Counted from the first letter of the stretch, positions 17,176 to 27,013 are shown. The stretch is 64,000 nucleotides of DNA from an uncultured Prevotellaceae bacterium (GCA_946186505.1 CAMHNI010000008.1:48333-112332); one strand, 5' to 3'. Made by a program: numbers and translations. The notes: generated by a model from the sequence alone, not told the origin.

Positions 17176-19485
17176 ATGAAAAGACTGATTCTATTTTCTA
17201 TGGTGTGCCTTGTGGCGATGGCCTCGAATGCACAGGGTGTCAGCGGACGGGTGATCGACGAGCAAGCCCAGCCGATGCCGTTTGCCAATGTCGTACTGCT
17301 CAATCGTGCCGATTCCGCTTTCATCGTGGGAACCGTGACCAAGGATGACGGAACTTTCAGCATCAATACCGATAAGCAAGATGGTCTGCTGAAAGTATCG
17401 AGTATAGGATATATAACAAAGTATATCGACGCACGACAGGGCAACGTAGGTGACATTCAGATGCACCCTAACACGCAGACACTCAGTGAGGTCGTTGTGA
17501 AAGGTCATGTCCCCCAGTTCCAAATGGGCAGCGAGGGATTCGTGACAAACGTCACAAACACCCCGCTCAGCCAGATAGGTACTGCCGACGATGTGCTGAA
17601 ACACGTGCCTGGCATCATAGCCAAGGACGGAGTTTACGAAGTCTTCGGCAAAGGCTCGCCAATCATTTACATCAATGGCAGGAAGATGCGCAACAAAAAA
17701 GAACTGGAGCAATTGAAATCCACTGACATCAAGAGCGTAGAGCTTATCACCAATCCTGGTGCAAAGTATGATGCAACCGTGGGAGCCATCGTGAAGATTC
17801 AGACTATTCGTAGGGCTGGCGATGGTTTCAGTATAGATACATGGGGGCGCTGGCGACAGGGGCGCAAAGCCCAGAAGTCCGCCTCGCTTGACATGAATTA
17901 TCGTCACAATGGACTTGACATCTTTACCTCTCTATGGGTCAGCAAAGGGAAGTATCTGCAACAGTCGGCACTCACGCAAGAAGTACAGAGCGATACGCTA
18001 TGGCAGCAAAAGAATGAGATGCAGACGGATATTGTCAACCGTGAATATAGCATTGAAGGCGGTTTCAACTACATGCTGAACGAGCATCACAGTTTCGGTA
18101 TGAAGTACGAGGCGACATTACCATCCACTTCTGATGAAATGACCGTACTGACAAGCGATGTAATGGCAAACGGCCAATTCTACGACAAATGGAAAAACTT
18201 GACCAACAAGCAGACCAAGGGAATTGCAGGTCATAAAATGAATGCTTATTATTTAGGCAAGATTGGAAAGCTGGACGTTGACTGGAACTTTGACTATCTG
18301 CGCAGTGGCTACGACGAGCAAAGTAAGATTGAAGAGACTTGCCAAATACAAGACAATCGTCTGATTGATGCCGAAAACAGGGTGAGAAACAATATGTTCG
18401 CATCGAAACTCACGATGACCTATCCTCTGTTTGGCGGTTCTCTGGACTTTGGCGCAGAATACATCAATACCGACCGACAGGATGACTATGCGAATCCGCA
18501 GAACTTTGTCGCCTCCAGTTACAGCACACTGAAAGAGCAAAGCATCAGCCCCTATGTGGAATATTCCAAGATGTTACCCAAGATTGGTATGTTGCGGGCT
18601 GGGCTTCGCTATGAACACGTGAAGTTCGACTATTATGAAAGTGACAACCTCGTGGAAGAACAGAGCCGCAGTTATGGGAATCTCTATCCGTCCCTCTCCT
18701 TTGCTACACGTCTTGGCAAGGTACAGGCACAGATAGCCTATTCTGCCAAGACCACACGCCCCACTTACCGCCAGTTGAGCAACGACGTGTTCTATGTTAA
18801 TCGTTACAGCATGCAGCGGGGTAATCCATTGCTTGACAATTCCATCATCCACAACATCTCCCTTCAAGGGATGTGGAAATTCCTGCAGTTCTCCATCAGC
18901 TATTCCGACGAGCGCGGACGTATTATCCACTGGACGGAGCAGATTGACAATTCAAGCACAACGTTGGTGACGTACAAAAACATCCGCAGTCTGAAATGGA
19001 TAGTGCCCTTTGTGACTGTCGCTCCAACGGTTGGCATCTGGCACCCGCAGTTATCTGTAGGCATGCGCAAGCAATGGCTCACAATGCAAACGACAGCAGG
19101 AGACATCACACTTGGCAAGCCGATGCTGATAGTTCAAGCCAGCAATACTTTTGCCTTCAACAAGACGCTGACAGGTGAAGTAGATTTCAGATATCAAGGC
19201 CCAGGTCATTATCAGAACATCTATTTGGACTACCACCAGACCGTTCTTAACGTTAGTTTAGTCAAAACCTTCTTCCACGACCGGCTGAGTATCAAGTTGG
19301 CTGGCGAGGATTTGCTTGACCGCAGCCGTGATGGGAACAGAGTCTATAATCAACAGGTACAGCTTTATCAAGGGAATTACTACGACCGTCGCCGTTTCGT
19401 AGTCACTCTTCGCTACAAGTTCAACACCACCCGCTCAAAGTACAAAGGCGAGGGTGCAGGTAACGCAGAAAAGAACCGCTTCTAA
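17176..19485 (+). CDS. Outer membrane beta-barrel protein with CarboxypepD_reg-like N-terminus
   Basis: MKRLILFSMVCLVAMASNAQGVSGRVIDEQAQPMPFANVVLLNRADSAFIVGTVTKDDGTF... Confidence 0.85.
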   Translation: MKRLILFSMVCLVAMASNAQGVSGRVIDEQAQPMPFANVVLLNRADSAFIVGTVTKDDGTFSINTDKQDGLLKVSSIGYITKYIDARQGNVGDIQMHPNTQTLSEVVVKGHVPQFQMGSEGFVTNVTNTPLSQIGTADDVLKHVPGIIAKDGVYEVFGKGSPIIYINGRKMRNKKELEQLKSTDIKSVELITNPGAKYDATVGAIVKIQTIRRAGDGFSIDTWGRWRQGRKAQKSASLDMNYRHNGLDIFTSLWVSKGKYLQQSALTQEVQSDTLWQQKNEMQTDIVNREYSIEGGFNYMLNEHHSFGMKYEATLPSTSDEMTVLTSDVMANGQFYDKWKNLTNKQTKGIAGHKMNAYYLGKIGKLDVDWNFDYLRSGYDEQSKIEETCQIQDNRLIDAENRVRNNMFASKLTMTYPLFGGSLDFGAEYINTDRQDDYANPQNFVASSYSTLKEQSISPYVEYSKMLPKIGMLRAGLRYEHVKFDYYESDNLVEEQSRSYGNLYPSLSFATRLGKVQAQIAYSAKTTRPTYRQLSNDVFYVNRYSMQRGNPLLDNSIIHNISLQGMWKFLQFSISYSDERGRIIHWTEQIDNSSTTLVTYKNIRSLKWIVPFVTVAPTVGIWHPQLSVGMRKQWLTMQTTAGDITLGKPMLIVQASNTFAFNKTLTGEVDFRYQGPGHYQNIYLDYHQTVLNVSLVKTFFHDRLSIKLAGEDLLDRSRDGNRVYNQQVQLYQGNYYDRRRFVVTLRYKFNTTRSKYKGEGAGNAEKNRF

Positions 19486-19497
19486 ACCGCAACAACT

Positions 19498-19881
19498 ATG
19501 CACAACAGTTTTAAATACATAAATCTCTCTTGGGCCGTGGTGGGCATTTGTGAAAGGCCACGGGTAGGCGACCAAAGGTCGGGAATGAATGCTCGCCAGC
19601 CCCTCTTGTTTCATATCCCAGGCATCGACAAGGACGAGGCCGCTGCCGTAGAGCATTACGTCATCGGCTACCTAGCCTTCTGGCACATTGCCTTTGTGGA
19701 TGAAAAGCAGTTACAGCCCTGCCACGACGAGGCCCTGCGCGAAGCAGCCCGCCAGAAGATAGACCGCTACATCGCCGACCATCCGCCCGTCGAGACCTTC
19801 CCCCGCTTCTACCTCGTTCTGCTCCGTCAGCAGATTGCACCGATGGAGTCCGACGGCATGAGCCAGATATATCAGGTTTGA
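19498..19881 (+). CDS. Hypothetical protein with in-frame hairpin near the N-terminus
   Basis: ERPRVGDQRSGM is encoded by a family A element at 19552-19587; remainder unassigned. Confidence 0.45.
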   Translation: MHNSFKYINLSWAVVGICERPRVGDQRSGMNARQPLLFHIPGIDKDEAAAVEHYVIGYLAFWHIAFVDEKQLQPCHDEALREAARQKIDRYIADHPPVETFPRFYLVLLRQQIAPMESDGMSQIYQV

Positions 19882-19925
19882 AAATTCCTTTAGGGACAAA
19901 ATCATGACGTTTTGCGCCCCAGACT

Positions 19926-19941
19926 CTGAAACTAGTTTCAG
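19926..19941. promoter_or_regulatory. Palindrome CTGAAACTAGTTTCAG (element F)
   Basis: Perfect 16 bp palindrome with a degraded following hairpin. Confidence 0.55.
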
Positions 19942-20091
19942 ACTTTCACCCTCACTGCCTTTTTTCTTGTTATTACCAATGTAAAAATCGTTTTTTTGTT
20001 TGTAACTTTGCAGGCATGGAACAGAAATGACGAACGAAGCAAGAGCAGAGCCCGCTCGACCTCTGGTCGCTTGCTACCAACGGGACGCAAG

Positions 20092-20158
20092 AAGCTTGCT
20101 TGCTATGCCGAGGCGCAGCCTGACTTCGCCCGATAGGGCAATGTAGAACCAAACAAGA
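20092..20158. repeat. Repeat E copy 2
   Basis: Same sequence as ~15825-15892. Confidence 0.8.
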
Positions 20159-20275
20159 TGGAAAGGTTTTGAAATGAAACACCTGACACCATATCGCCAA
20201 AACGAAAAATCCCTCTCGCTGGTGAGGGGGAAAGGGATGGTGTTATTGTCTAAGGAGGCAGGGAGGAAAGGAGGG

Positions 20276-20548
20276 CTACTTGTCGTCGTAATGCCCGTAG
20301 GCCGAAAGCACATCCACATAAACCTCAGTCTCAAAGATTTCGTAAATCAAGCGATGCTTCTTTGTGATGGTACGGCTCCATTGGCCATTGCGGTCGCCTT
20401 TCAGTGGCTCAGGATGACCAGTGCCCGTTTTGGGATGCTCTTTCAGTTCCTTAATAAACTTATCGGCTTTCTTGTAGGCCGCAGGCTTAGAACGTTTCAG
20501 TTTCTGAAGGTCTTCAATAGCCTTTGGAGAATAGATAATCTTATACAT
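20276..20548 (-). CDS. Txe/YoeB-family toxin 1
   Basis: HPEPLKGDRNGQWSRTITKKHRLIYEIFETEVYVDVLSAYGHYDDK. Confidence 0.9.
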   Translation of the reverse strand: MYKIIYSPKAIEDLQKLKRSKPAAYKKADKFIKELKEHPKTGTGHPEPLKGDRNGQWSRTITKKHRLIYEIFETEVYVDVLSAYGHYDDK

Positions 20549-20799
20549 CAGCCCACTCTTTGTAGAAATTCATCTAACGACTCATCAGGCAACATCTCAA
20601 CACCTTCTCCACGCTTGATTTGTTCTCTTGCCTCATCTACACGGGCAAAGAACTCCTCTTTGGTGAGAAGAGTTGGGTCTACTTCTTTCTCAGAAACGAG
20701 TTTCCGCAAATATTTGGCGGCTCGCTTCAGCAGGTTTTCATCTTCAGCAATGATACTCATATTGCGAAGAATCTCTGCATTCATCTGCATTGCTGTCAT
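20548..20799 (-). CDS. YoeB-associated antitoxin 1
   Basis: Overlaps the toxin start; homologous to 22076-22333. Confidence 0.8.
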   Translation of the reverse strand: MTAMQMNAEILRNMSIIAEDENLLKRAAKYLRKLVSEKEVDPTLLTKEEFFARVDEAREQIKRGEGVEMLPDESLDEFLQRVG

Positions 20800-20874
20800 A
20801 ATCGTAATCTTTTTGTTCTCGGCGGCAAAGATACAACAAATTAATTAGATAATGCAAGAAAAAGGGGAAAAACA

Positions 20875-21642
20875 ATGAAAAAGATTATCATCACCGCACT
20901 ACTTGCCCTCGTCGCATTGGCGGGGCAAGCTCAAGAGGCACGAATAGATACTATTGTGCCGAAGTATTTGATCAACGGCTATTTCTTCCGCGAAATGCCG
21001 AAACTTCCTGATGCTGTGCCAAGCGTGACACGACTGAAGGACAAGGAAGGAAATAGCCTGGTAGCCATTGGGCTGAATGTCGATTTGCCCAAGTCGGTCA
21101 TCCGTCAGGCTATCCCACGTGAGCAGGTTCACAACGCCGAACAGTTCCTGAATGGTGTCAACATGATGGCAACGATGCAAGAACTGACACAGGCGAAGGT
21201 AAAGGCCGACGGCACATTCTACTCGCCCAAGGCCGGTGAGCCGTTCCCTCAGTTCAGCGAGAAGGATATTGACGGGCAAGTATGGACGAACGACAGCGTC
21301 CGAGGCCGCGTGATGGTGCTCAACCTGTGGTACTCCGGCTGCGGCCCCTGCCGTGCCGAAATGCCCGAACTCTCCACGTGGAAGGAGCAGTTACCCAATG
21401 TGATGTTCTTCTCTGCCACCTACCACGATGCAGATCTGGCCAAGAGGATAACCGACAAGCACCACTTCACGTGGACACACCTCGTCGAGGCCAAGGACAT
21501 GATGTCGTGGATAGGCACCGAGGGTTTCCCCTTCACCGTCGTAGTCGATAAGGAGGGCATCGTCCGCTATGCCGTCCACGGCACGAGCGAGGATAAACGT
21601 GCGGAGTTGTTGGCAAAGATTAAAGAGGCAGATGCAGAATAG
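20875..21642 (+). CDS. Thioredoxin-like (TlpA-type) secreted protein
   Basis: VMVLNLWYSGCGPCRAEMPELSTWKEQLP with CxxC; signal peptide. Confidence 0.85.
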   Translation: MKKIIITALLALVALAGQAQEARIDTIVPKYLINGYFFREMPKLPDAVPSVTRLKDKEGNSLVAIGLNVDLPKSVIRQAIPREQVHNAEQFLNGVNMMATMQELTQAKVKADGTFYSPKAGEPFPQFSEKDIDGQVWTNDSVRGRVMVLNLWYSGCGPCRAEMPELSTWKEQLPNVMFFSATYHDADLAKRITDKHHFTWTHLVEAKDMMSWIGTEGFPFTVVVDKEGIVRYAVHGTSEDKRAELLAKIKEADAE

Positions 21643-21654
21643 ATGTCAAATGCA

Positions 21655-21711
21655 ATAAACTAGAAACTTGTCATCATCGCATTGCTCGCCCTCTCTTAAA
21701 GTACTGAAATG
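21655..21711 (+). pseudogene. Truncated leader fragment at the YoeB2 cassette junction
   Basis: aactagaaacttgtcatcatcgcattgctcgccctctcttaaagtactgaaatg. Confidence 0.5.
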
Positions 21712-21810
21712 AAACATCTGACACCATATTGCCAAAACGAAACATCCCTCTCGCCGGTGAGGGGGAAAGGGATGGTGTTATTGTCTAAGGAGGCAGGGAG
21801 GAAAGGAGGG

Positions 21811-22086
21811 CTACTTGTCGTCGTAATGCCCGTAGGCCGAAAGCACATCCACATAAACCTCAGTCTCAAAGATGCGATATATCAGTCGGTGCTTCTTCGT
21901 AATCTCCCTGCTCCAGCGTCCTTCGGGTTTGCCCTTCAGCGGTTCGGGGTGGCCCAAACCTGTCTTGGGATGTTCCTTCATCTCTTCGATGAATCGATTG
22001 GCCTTGGCGAATACCTTGGGCTCACTCTTGGCGAGCCGCACCAAGTCAAGTTTTACCTGGTCGGACAGTCTAATTTCATATATCAT
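21811..22086 (-). CDS. Txe/YoeB-family toxin 2
   Basis: HPEPLKGKPEGRWSREITKKHRLIYRIFETEVYVDVLSAYGHYDDK. Confidence 0.9.
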   Translation of the reverse strand: MIYEIRLSDQVKLDLVRLAKSEPKVFAKANRFIEEMKEHPKTGLGHPEPLKGKPEGRWSREITKKHRLIYRIFETEVYVDVLSAYGHYDDK

Positions 22087-22333
22087 AGCCCAGTCTCTTC
22101 AGATGCGTGGTCAGATCTTCACCAGGAAGCATTACGGAATACTCACCGCGTTCCATCTGCTGCTCTGCCTCGTCCAACTTGGCAAAGAACTCCTCTTTCG
22201 TCATCAGCGTCTGGTCAGTCTTTTTGGCCACCAGCTTCTTCAGATATTTTGCAAGCTGCTTCATCAGCGGCTCGCTGTCGGCTATCTCGGCCATGTCGCG
22301 CCATATCTGCGCATTCAACTCTATTGCTGTCAT
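22076..22333 (-). CDS. YoeB-associated antitoxin 2
   Basis: MTAIELNAQIWRDMAEIADSEPLMKQLAKYLKKLVAKK..., paralog of antitoxin 1. Confidence 0.8.
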   Translation of the reverse strand: MTAIELNAQIWRDMAEIADSEPLMKQLAKYLKKLVAKKTDQTLMTKEEFFAKLDEAEQQMERGEYSVMLPGEDLTTHLKRLGYDI

Positions 22334-22568
22334 AATCGTAATCTTTTTGTTCTCGGCTGCAAATTTACGAATAATTTCTGAATAATCAAATTTTGGAACA
22401 GCGAAAATAGAGAAAATTTATTTTCATTATTGAGTCGTGACAAAATTCGATGACAATCAAATAATTCGCATAAAATAACATGAAGTTGAACCCTTTAACA
22501 CCAAAAACTCTTTACCTAGGTTCTTTGCAAGACCTCCGCAAAGCGCCTGAGCACCCATGGAGCGCAAG

Positions 22569-22592
22569 AAAGCGGCAGAGCCGAGCGAAGAC
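22569..22592. repeat. Hairpin family B copy (core GGCAGAGCC)
   Basis: AAAGCGGCAGAGCCGAGCGAAGAC. Confidence 0.6.
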
Positions 22593-22685
22593 TTTCACCC
22601 TCGGCGCCCGAATTTAGGGTTTCGCCGAGGGTCTTTCGTATGACTTTTTCCTACTTTCTAACATTTGTGAGATCCTGTACCTTGT

Positions 22686-22760
22686 GGAAAGGCTACGGGT
22701 AGGCGAGCTTGCTCGGGCGTTCGACCTTGGTCGCTTGCTACCAGCGGGACGCAAGAATGC
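22686..22760. repeat. Composite hairpins (family A core GAGCTTGCTC followed by GACCTTGGTC)
   Basis: GAAAGGCTACGGGTAGGCGAGCTTGCTCGGGCGTTCGACCTTGGTCGCTTGCTACCAGCGGGACGCAAGAATGCGG. Confidence 0.6.
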
Positions 22761-22810
22761 GGATGGACTCTTGGGTGATGCCCATGATGCGGTGTACGTC
22801 CTTCTTGAAC
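22757..22810. repeat. Repeat C copy 5 (truncated)
   Basis: atgcggatggactcttgggtgatgcccatgatgcggtgtacgtccttcttga. Confidence 0.7.
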
Positions 22811-22949
22811 CCTTTTTTTCTTTACTAACGACGGAAACATGTCAAAAACGTAGTAAAACTACGAAAAATAATAGGATTTTCTTGCAGAAAAGAAAAATAA
22901 TCGCTATTTTTGTAGCCAAATTACAAGAATTATATAAAGGAGACCATCT

Positions 22950-24230
22950 ATGATAAGAGATTTTTGGGTAAAGAATTACCTTTCCATCCGAGACAAGCAG
23001 GAATTGAACTTCGTAGCAAAAGGACCTGCATCAGAACTCGTCACCGAGGTTACCGAAGGAGTTTTTTTGTATAAGTTAGGCATTCTATACGGCTCCAATG
23101 CATCCGGTAAATCAAACATGCTGATTGCCTTAAATGAGGTATTCAGTATATTAGTACATCCCAAGTCAAATGCAAACAAAATAATCAATGGTAGTATTCC
23201 TTTCATACTCACAAAGGATGATCCTATTGAAATGCACGTGTCATTCTATGCAAATGGCATCAGATATGATTATGACGTAAAGTTCAACGAGAAATACATT
23301 TTGAATGAAGTCTTATATTATTATCCCAACAAGTCAAAGTCTTTATTCTATGAGCGTTCATTTGTTGGCGAAAACATACAGGCTGATGTAAAGTTTGGCA
23401 CAAGCCTTAAGCTACAGGTCAAGACCCAGGACAGCATTCGTGAGAACACCTTGAACAACCATAGCGTCCTGTCTGTTTGCAGCAAGGCAGCCTTGAAAGA
23501 AGACATAGCCCCATTCAATATTCTTCACAAGTGGATTATGGTCAATTACCATGATGTGGATGGCGATGGGAACAAGGGGGTCGTTGAAATCTTGAAGAAT
23601 GCATATAACGATCCCAAGATGCGTAAGTTTTATAACACTATGCTACAAAAGGCTGATCTGAACATCCTGGAATTCCGGCCAGTTGTAGAAGATCGTATAA
23701 TACCAACGGAATATCGTGAACGCATTCAGAAGGAAAATATCCCCGATGAGATGAAGGAAGCTCTGCTTAAACCGACGGCTGATTCTGTGGCGTTTGTCAA
23801 TCATTCTGAAGATGGAAATTTTGATATTCCTCTCAATTGGCAGTCAAAAGGTACGATAAAATACATACGCATCCTGGATGCTTTATACGATATGATTACC
23901 GATTCTCATGTGTACTATCTTGATGAATTAGGCGAGGATTTGCACAATGACCTGTTGTATTATTATCTTAACGTCTTCATTTTCAACTCAGATAAATCAC
24001 AGTTGATTATCACGAGCCAGGAGACGACGCTCCTGTCTCAGGATTTGATCAATGAGAACAGAGGCGTTGTGTGGTTTGTGGATAAGAACAAAGAGACAGC
24101 CTCATCCGAGTATTCTCGTGGCGATTCATTTGGCTTGCACAAAAATCTGTCTCTATATAATTCTTATCGCATTGGTCGTCTGGGAGCAAAACCAGAATTG
24201 GGTAGTATCTTTATAAATTTGGAGGACTGA
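22950..24230 (+). CDS. RloA/AbiLi-like AAA ATPase (AAA_15/21-type)
   Basis: VKNYLSIRDKQELNF, YGSNASGKSNML (Walker A), VYYLDELGEDLHNDL (Walker B-like). Confidence 0.8.
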   Translation: MIRDFWVKNYLSIRDKQELNFVAKGPASELVTEVTEGVFLYKLGILYGSNASGKSNMLIALNEVFSILVHPKSNANKIINGSIPFILTKDDPIEMHVSFYANGIRYDYDVKFNEKYILNEVLYYYPNKSKSLFYERSFVGENIQADVKFGTSLKLQVKTQDSIRENTLNNHSVLSVCSKAALKEDIAPFNILHKWIMVNYHDVDGDGNKGVVEILKNAYNDPKMRKFYNTMLQKADLNILEFRPVVEDRIIPTEYRERIQKENIPDEMKEALLKPTADSVAFVNHSEDGNFDIPLNWQSKGTIKYIRILDALYDMITDSHVYYLDELGEDLHNDLLYYYLNVFIFNSDKSQLIITSQETTLLSQDLINENRGVVWFVDKNKETASSEYSRGDSFGLHKNLSLYNSYRIGRLGAKPELGSIFINLED

Positions 24231-24231
24231 T

Positions 24232-24840
24232 ATGGGAAAACTACGACAGACAGCACTCATCCTGGGTGAAGGGCCAACGGAATTCTTCTATTTCAAGTCC
24301 CTATGCGACGTATTCAAGCGTTTAACCATCAAGCCAGACTATCCCAAGCACACCAACCTCAAGGAACTTGAAACCAAGATAGAAGAGGGCATTACCATGG
24401 GCTACAGCCATATCTTCTGCATCATTGATATGGACACGAAGGACAAGGAGCCTGAGCGCACCCAATATCAAAGGTTGAAGGCGAAGTATTCCAACCCCAT
24501 CAACAAGCCAAGGAAAGGCATTTACTGTAAGGTCGAGTTCTTTGAGACCCACCGCTGCACTGAACTGTTCTTCCTCTACTTTTTCCGATACACATCGCGT
24601 CCTTACGATGACCAAGAATCTTTGCTGAAAGATTTGAACCAATGTGTGGAATACCGAAAAACTATCGACTTCTTTATGAAGAGCAAGGGCTTGCATAATT
24701 ACTTTGAACGCAATGGTGGTTCGTTGACGATTGCTACAGCCAATGCCAATCACTCTATGGATGAGAAGCAAGCGAGTGGCAGAGATTATACTTACTCTGA
24801 ACTTGGACAACTAATGAATATATTGGAGAAAATAAAATAG
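24232..24840 (+). CDS. RloB-like protein
   Basis: LILGEGPTEFFYFKSL, ...IIDMDTKDKEP..., FETHRCTELFFLYFF; adjacent to the RloA-like ATPase. Confidence 0.75.
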   Translation: MGKLRQTALILGEGPTEFFYFKSLCDVFKRLTIKPDYPKHTNLKELETKIEEGITMGYSHIFCIIDMDTKDKEPERTQYQRLKAKYSNPINKPRKGIYCKVEFFETHRCTELFFLYFFRYTSRPYDDQESLLKDLNQCVEYRKTIDFFMKSKGLHNYFERNGGSLTIATANANHSMDEKQASGRDYTYSELGQLMNILEKIK

Positions 24841-24847
24841 GTATAGT

Positions 24848-25957
24848 ATGATTTCAAAAGAGCAGATTGAACAGCTTAGCCAGTTGATTCAAAATGTCAA
24901 CCCCGACAAGCACTACTGGTTCTTCCGCACAATGGGAGGACACTTTTACGACGAATTCGTTTCCATGGGTTTTATTGCCATTGGATATGATGATATACTG
25001 ATGAAAGACTTGAAGGATCTCCCAGAACAGGACTATATGGCCAGGGCTTTCATAAAAATCAGGCTTCACGAGTTGAAGAATGAGATGACAGACTCGCAGA
25101 TAGCGAAAGCTGCAGGTCAGATTGTCAAATTCTACAAAGAGCTTCATATAGGAGATATCATTGTCGCTCCTGACCGCCAGTCCAGGAAGTTTGCCATTGG
25201 TGTTATCGCAAGTGACATGTACGAGGACAGCAGCAAGCATGGAGAGACGGAATGTCCGTTCGTAAAAAGAAGAAGTGTCAAGTGGATAAAAGAGGTGTGG
25301 CGCCTCGAATTGGACGCGAAGGCCATCCTTGCCTTCGGTAACCAGCAGACTATGTCCTCAATAGATGACTATGCCGACTATATCGACCGTAAGATGGATC
25401 AGCTATACACCAAGGGAGATGCCTCTTATCTAGTGCTTAGGGTGAATCAGGATAAGGAATTGTCGTGGGAGGATTTCATGTTTATCGGTGAACTTGGTGC
25501 ATTCTTCAAAGAGTTTTCGAAAGAGATAGAGCTGGGCGCAGATCTGAGTAGGATAAAGATGAAAATCAATGTCCAGTCACCAGGCGATATTTTACTGATG
25601 ATTCCAGACGGAGGCGGTTGGATCCTGGTTATCGTACTATTAATACTTATGGTTATCAGAGGTGGTAAATCTCATATTAATATAAATAGTAACGGATTAG
25701 ATGCAGGAGTAGAGGCAGAAGATATGGGAGATACGCTTAGAAAAGTACTTGAAGCCATCTCTGATTTCAGAGACAGAAACGTTGAACGTTCATTACTTAT
25801 AAAACGGAATCTGGAGAATATGGATATTGAGCAGCCTAAGGATACTCAGAACGTCATCTTGTTAGACGAATCTGAAACCATAGCCCTTCCTCCTTCTCTT
25901 TCTGAGTCAGAGGATAGCACCGAACATGACGAACTACCAGAACTACCGCAAAAATAA
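24848..25957 (+). CDS. EVE/PUA-like N-terminal domain + single TM segment + C-terminal region
   Basis: HYWFFRTMGGHFYDEFVSMGFIAIGYDDI... GDIIVAPDRQSRKFAIGVIASD...; TM WILVIVLLILMVI; 8 nt downstream of the RloB-like gene. Confidence 0.55.
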   Translation: MISKEQIEQLSQLIQNVNPDKHYWFFRTMGGHFYDEFVSMGFIAIGYDDILMKDLKDLPEQDYMARAFIKIRLHELKNEMTDSQIAKAAGQIVKFYKELHIGDIIVAPDRQSRKFAIGVIASDMYEDSSKHGETECPFVKRRSVKWIKEVWRLELDAKAILAFGNQQTMSSIDDYADYIDRKMDQLYTKGDASYLVLRVNQDKELSWEDFMFIGELGAFFKEFSKEIELGADLSRIKMKINVQSPGDILLMIPDGGGWILVIVLLILMVIRGGKSHININSNGLDAGVEAEDMGDTLRKVLEAISDFRDRNVERSLLIKRNLENMDIEQPKDTQNVILLDESETIALPPSLSESEDSTEHDELPELPQK

Positions 25958-26208
25958 AGGCCAAGATACTGGACATGTATGAAGCAACATCAGAATGAGA
26001 AAATGCAACTGATGCTAGCTTGCCACAATTATTTGTCGAGGAAGATAAAGGCAAGGCCTGTCACGCATGTATATAAGAGTATCTGATCAAGTCTATTTTT
26101 CGTACACCCACGATGTCTATATGGTGACGACAAAATGACAAACCATAAATACTCTCTCGATAAGGGCAGATATCAGTATCAATCTGGCACTGCCTTATAT
26201 CACAATGA

Positions 26209-26275
26209 ACAAGAAAACCATCATCACCGCACTACTTGCCCTCGTCTGGGTGGTAGGACAAGGGATTTCTGAGTG
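26209..26275 (+). pseudogene. Truncated signal-peptide leader MNKKTIITALLALVWVVGQGISE*
   Basis: atgaacaagaaaaccatcatcaccgcactacttgccctcgtctgggtggtaggacaagggatttctgagtga. Confidence 0.55.
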
Positions 26276-26393
26276 AAAGTAATGTTTTCAACAGGGCAAA
26301 AACGGGTCATTTCACCTAAAATAATGTGAAAGCGAGCATAATATCAAAAAGATTTTGTAACTTTGCAGCGAGAGAACAAAAAATTGAATAGAT

Positions 26394-26597
26394 ATGGCAA
26401 CTTACACAATCACATTGAACGAGCGAACCACCAGCGGTAAGGCATTGATGGCTTACTTGCAGGCATTGGGCGTATTGATGCATAAAGTGTCACCCAAGGC
26501 CAAGAGCAGTTACTTGCGTTCACAAGAAGACAAGAAGGCCGGGCGCATTGAGAAATTCTCCTCGTCGGAAGAAATGTTCAAGTCGTTAGGCATCTGA
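26394..26597 (+). CDS. Antitoxin of a YafQ-type module
   Basis: Small protein directly upstream of a YafQ-like toxin. Confidence 0.7.
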   Translation: MATYTITLNERTTSGKALMAYLQALGVLMHKVSPKAKSSYLRSQEDKKAGRIEKFSSSEEMFKSLGI

Positions 26598-26601
26598 GCA
26601 T

Positions 26602-26877
26602 ATGTATGAAGTAAGAATGACCAAGACGTTCCGAAAGGATACGGAACGTTGTCGCAAGCGGGGCTATGACATGGAACTGCTGAAGACAGCCATCCGGATT
26701 CTTGAGGCAGATGGGAAACTCCCAGCAGAATATCGTCCTCATAAACTGTCGGGCGACTATGTCGGCTGCTGGGAATGTCATCTGAAGGGAGACTGGCTTC
26801 TGATATGGGAGCAGAATGACACGGAGCTGGTGTCGCTATTCACTGGTACAGGTACACATTCCGACTTGTTCGGATAA
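26602..26877 (+). CDS. YafQ-family toxin
   Basis: FRKDTERCRKRGYDMELLKTAIRILEADGKLPAEYRPHKLSGDYVGCWECHLKGDWLLIW. Confidence 0.9.
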   Translation: MYEVRMTKTFRKDTERCRKRGYDMELLKTAIRILEADGKLPAEYRPHKLSGDYVGCWECHLKGDWLLIWEQNDTELVSLFTGTGTHSDLFG

Positions 26878-26882
26878 AATCT

Positions 26883-27013
26883 CTGAAACTGTTTCAGACT
26901 TTGGATAAATCGCTCACGCTCGGCCATCTGTAAGCAAGCTTGCATGGCACTCGCTTAATCGCGATTTTTACCCTCGGCGATAAGTTTTTTAGCTTCGCCG
27001 AGGGTAATTTCGT
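26883..27013. promoter_or_regulatory. Element F (palindrome and CCTCGGCGA hairpin) upstream of Crp/Fnr copy 2
   Basis: CTGAAACTGTTTCAG then ttttaccctcggcgataagttttttagcttcgccgagggtaatttcgtag. Confidence 0.55.

Noticed and set aside
20174-22335. Plus-strand ORFs over YoeB modules (224, 208, 169 aa)
   Set aside because: Antisense to well-supported YoeB toxin/antitoxin genes.
11531-22380. Integron with TA gene cassettes
   Set aside because: Cassette-like flanks are shared, but no integron integrase or attC-like sites were recognised.
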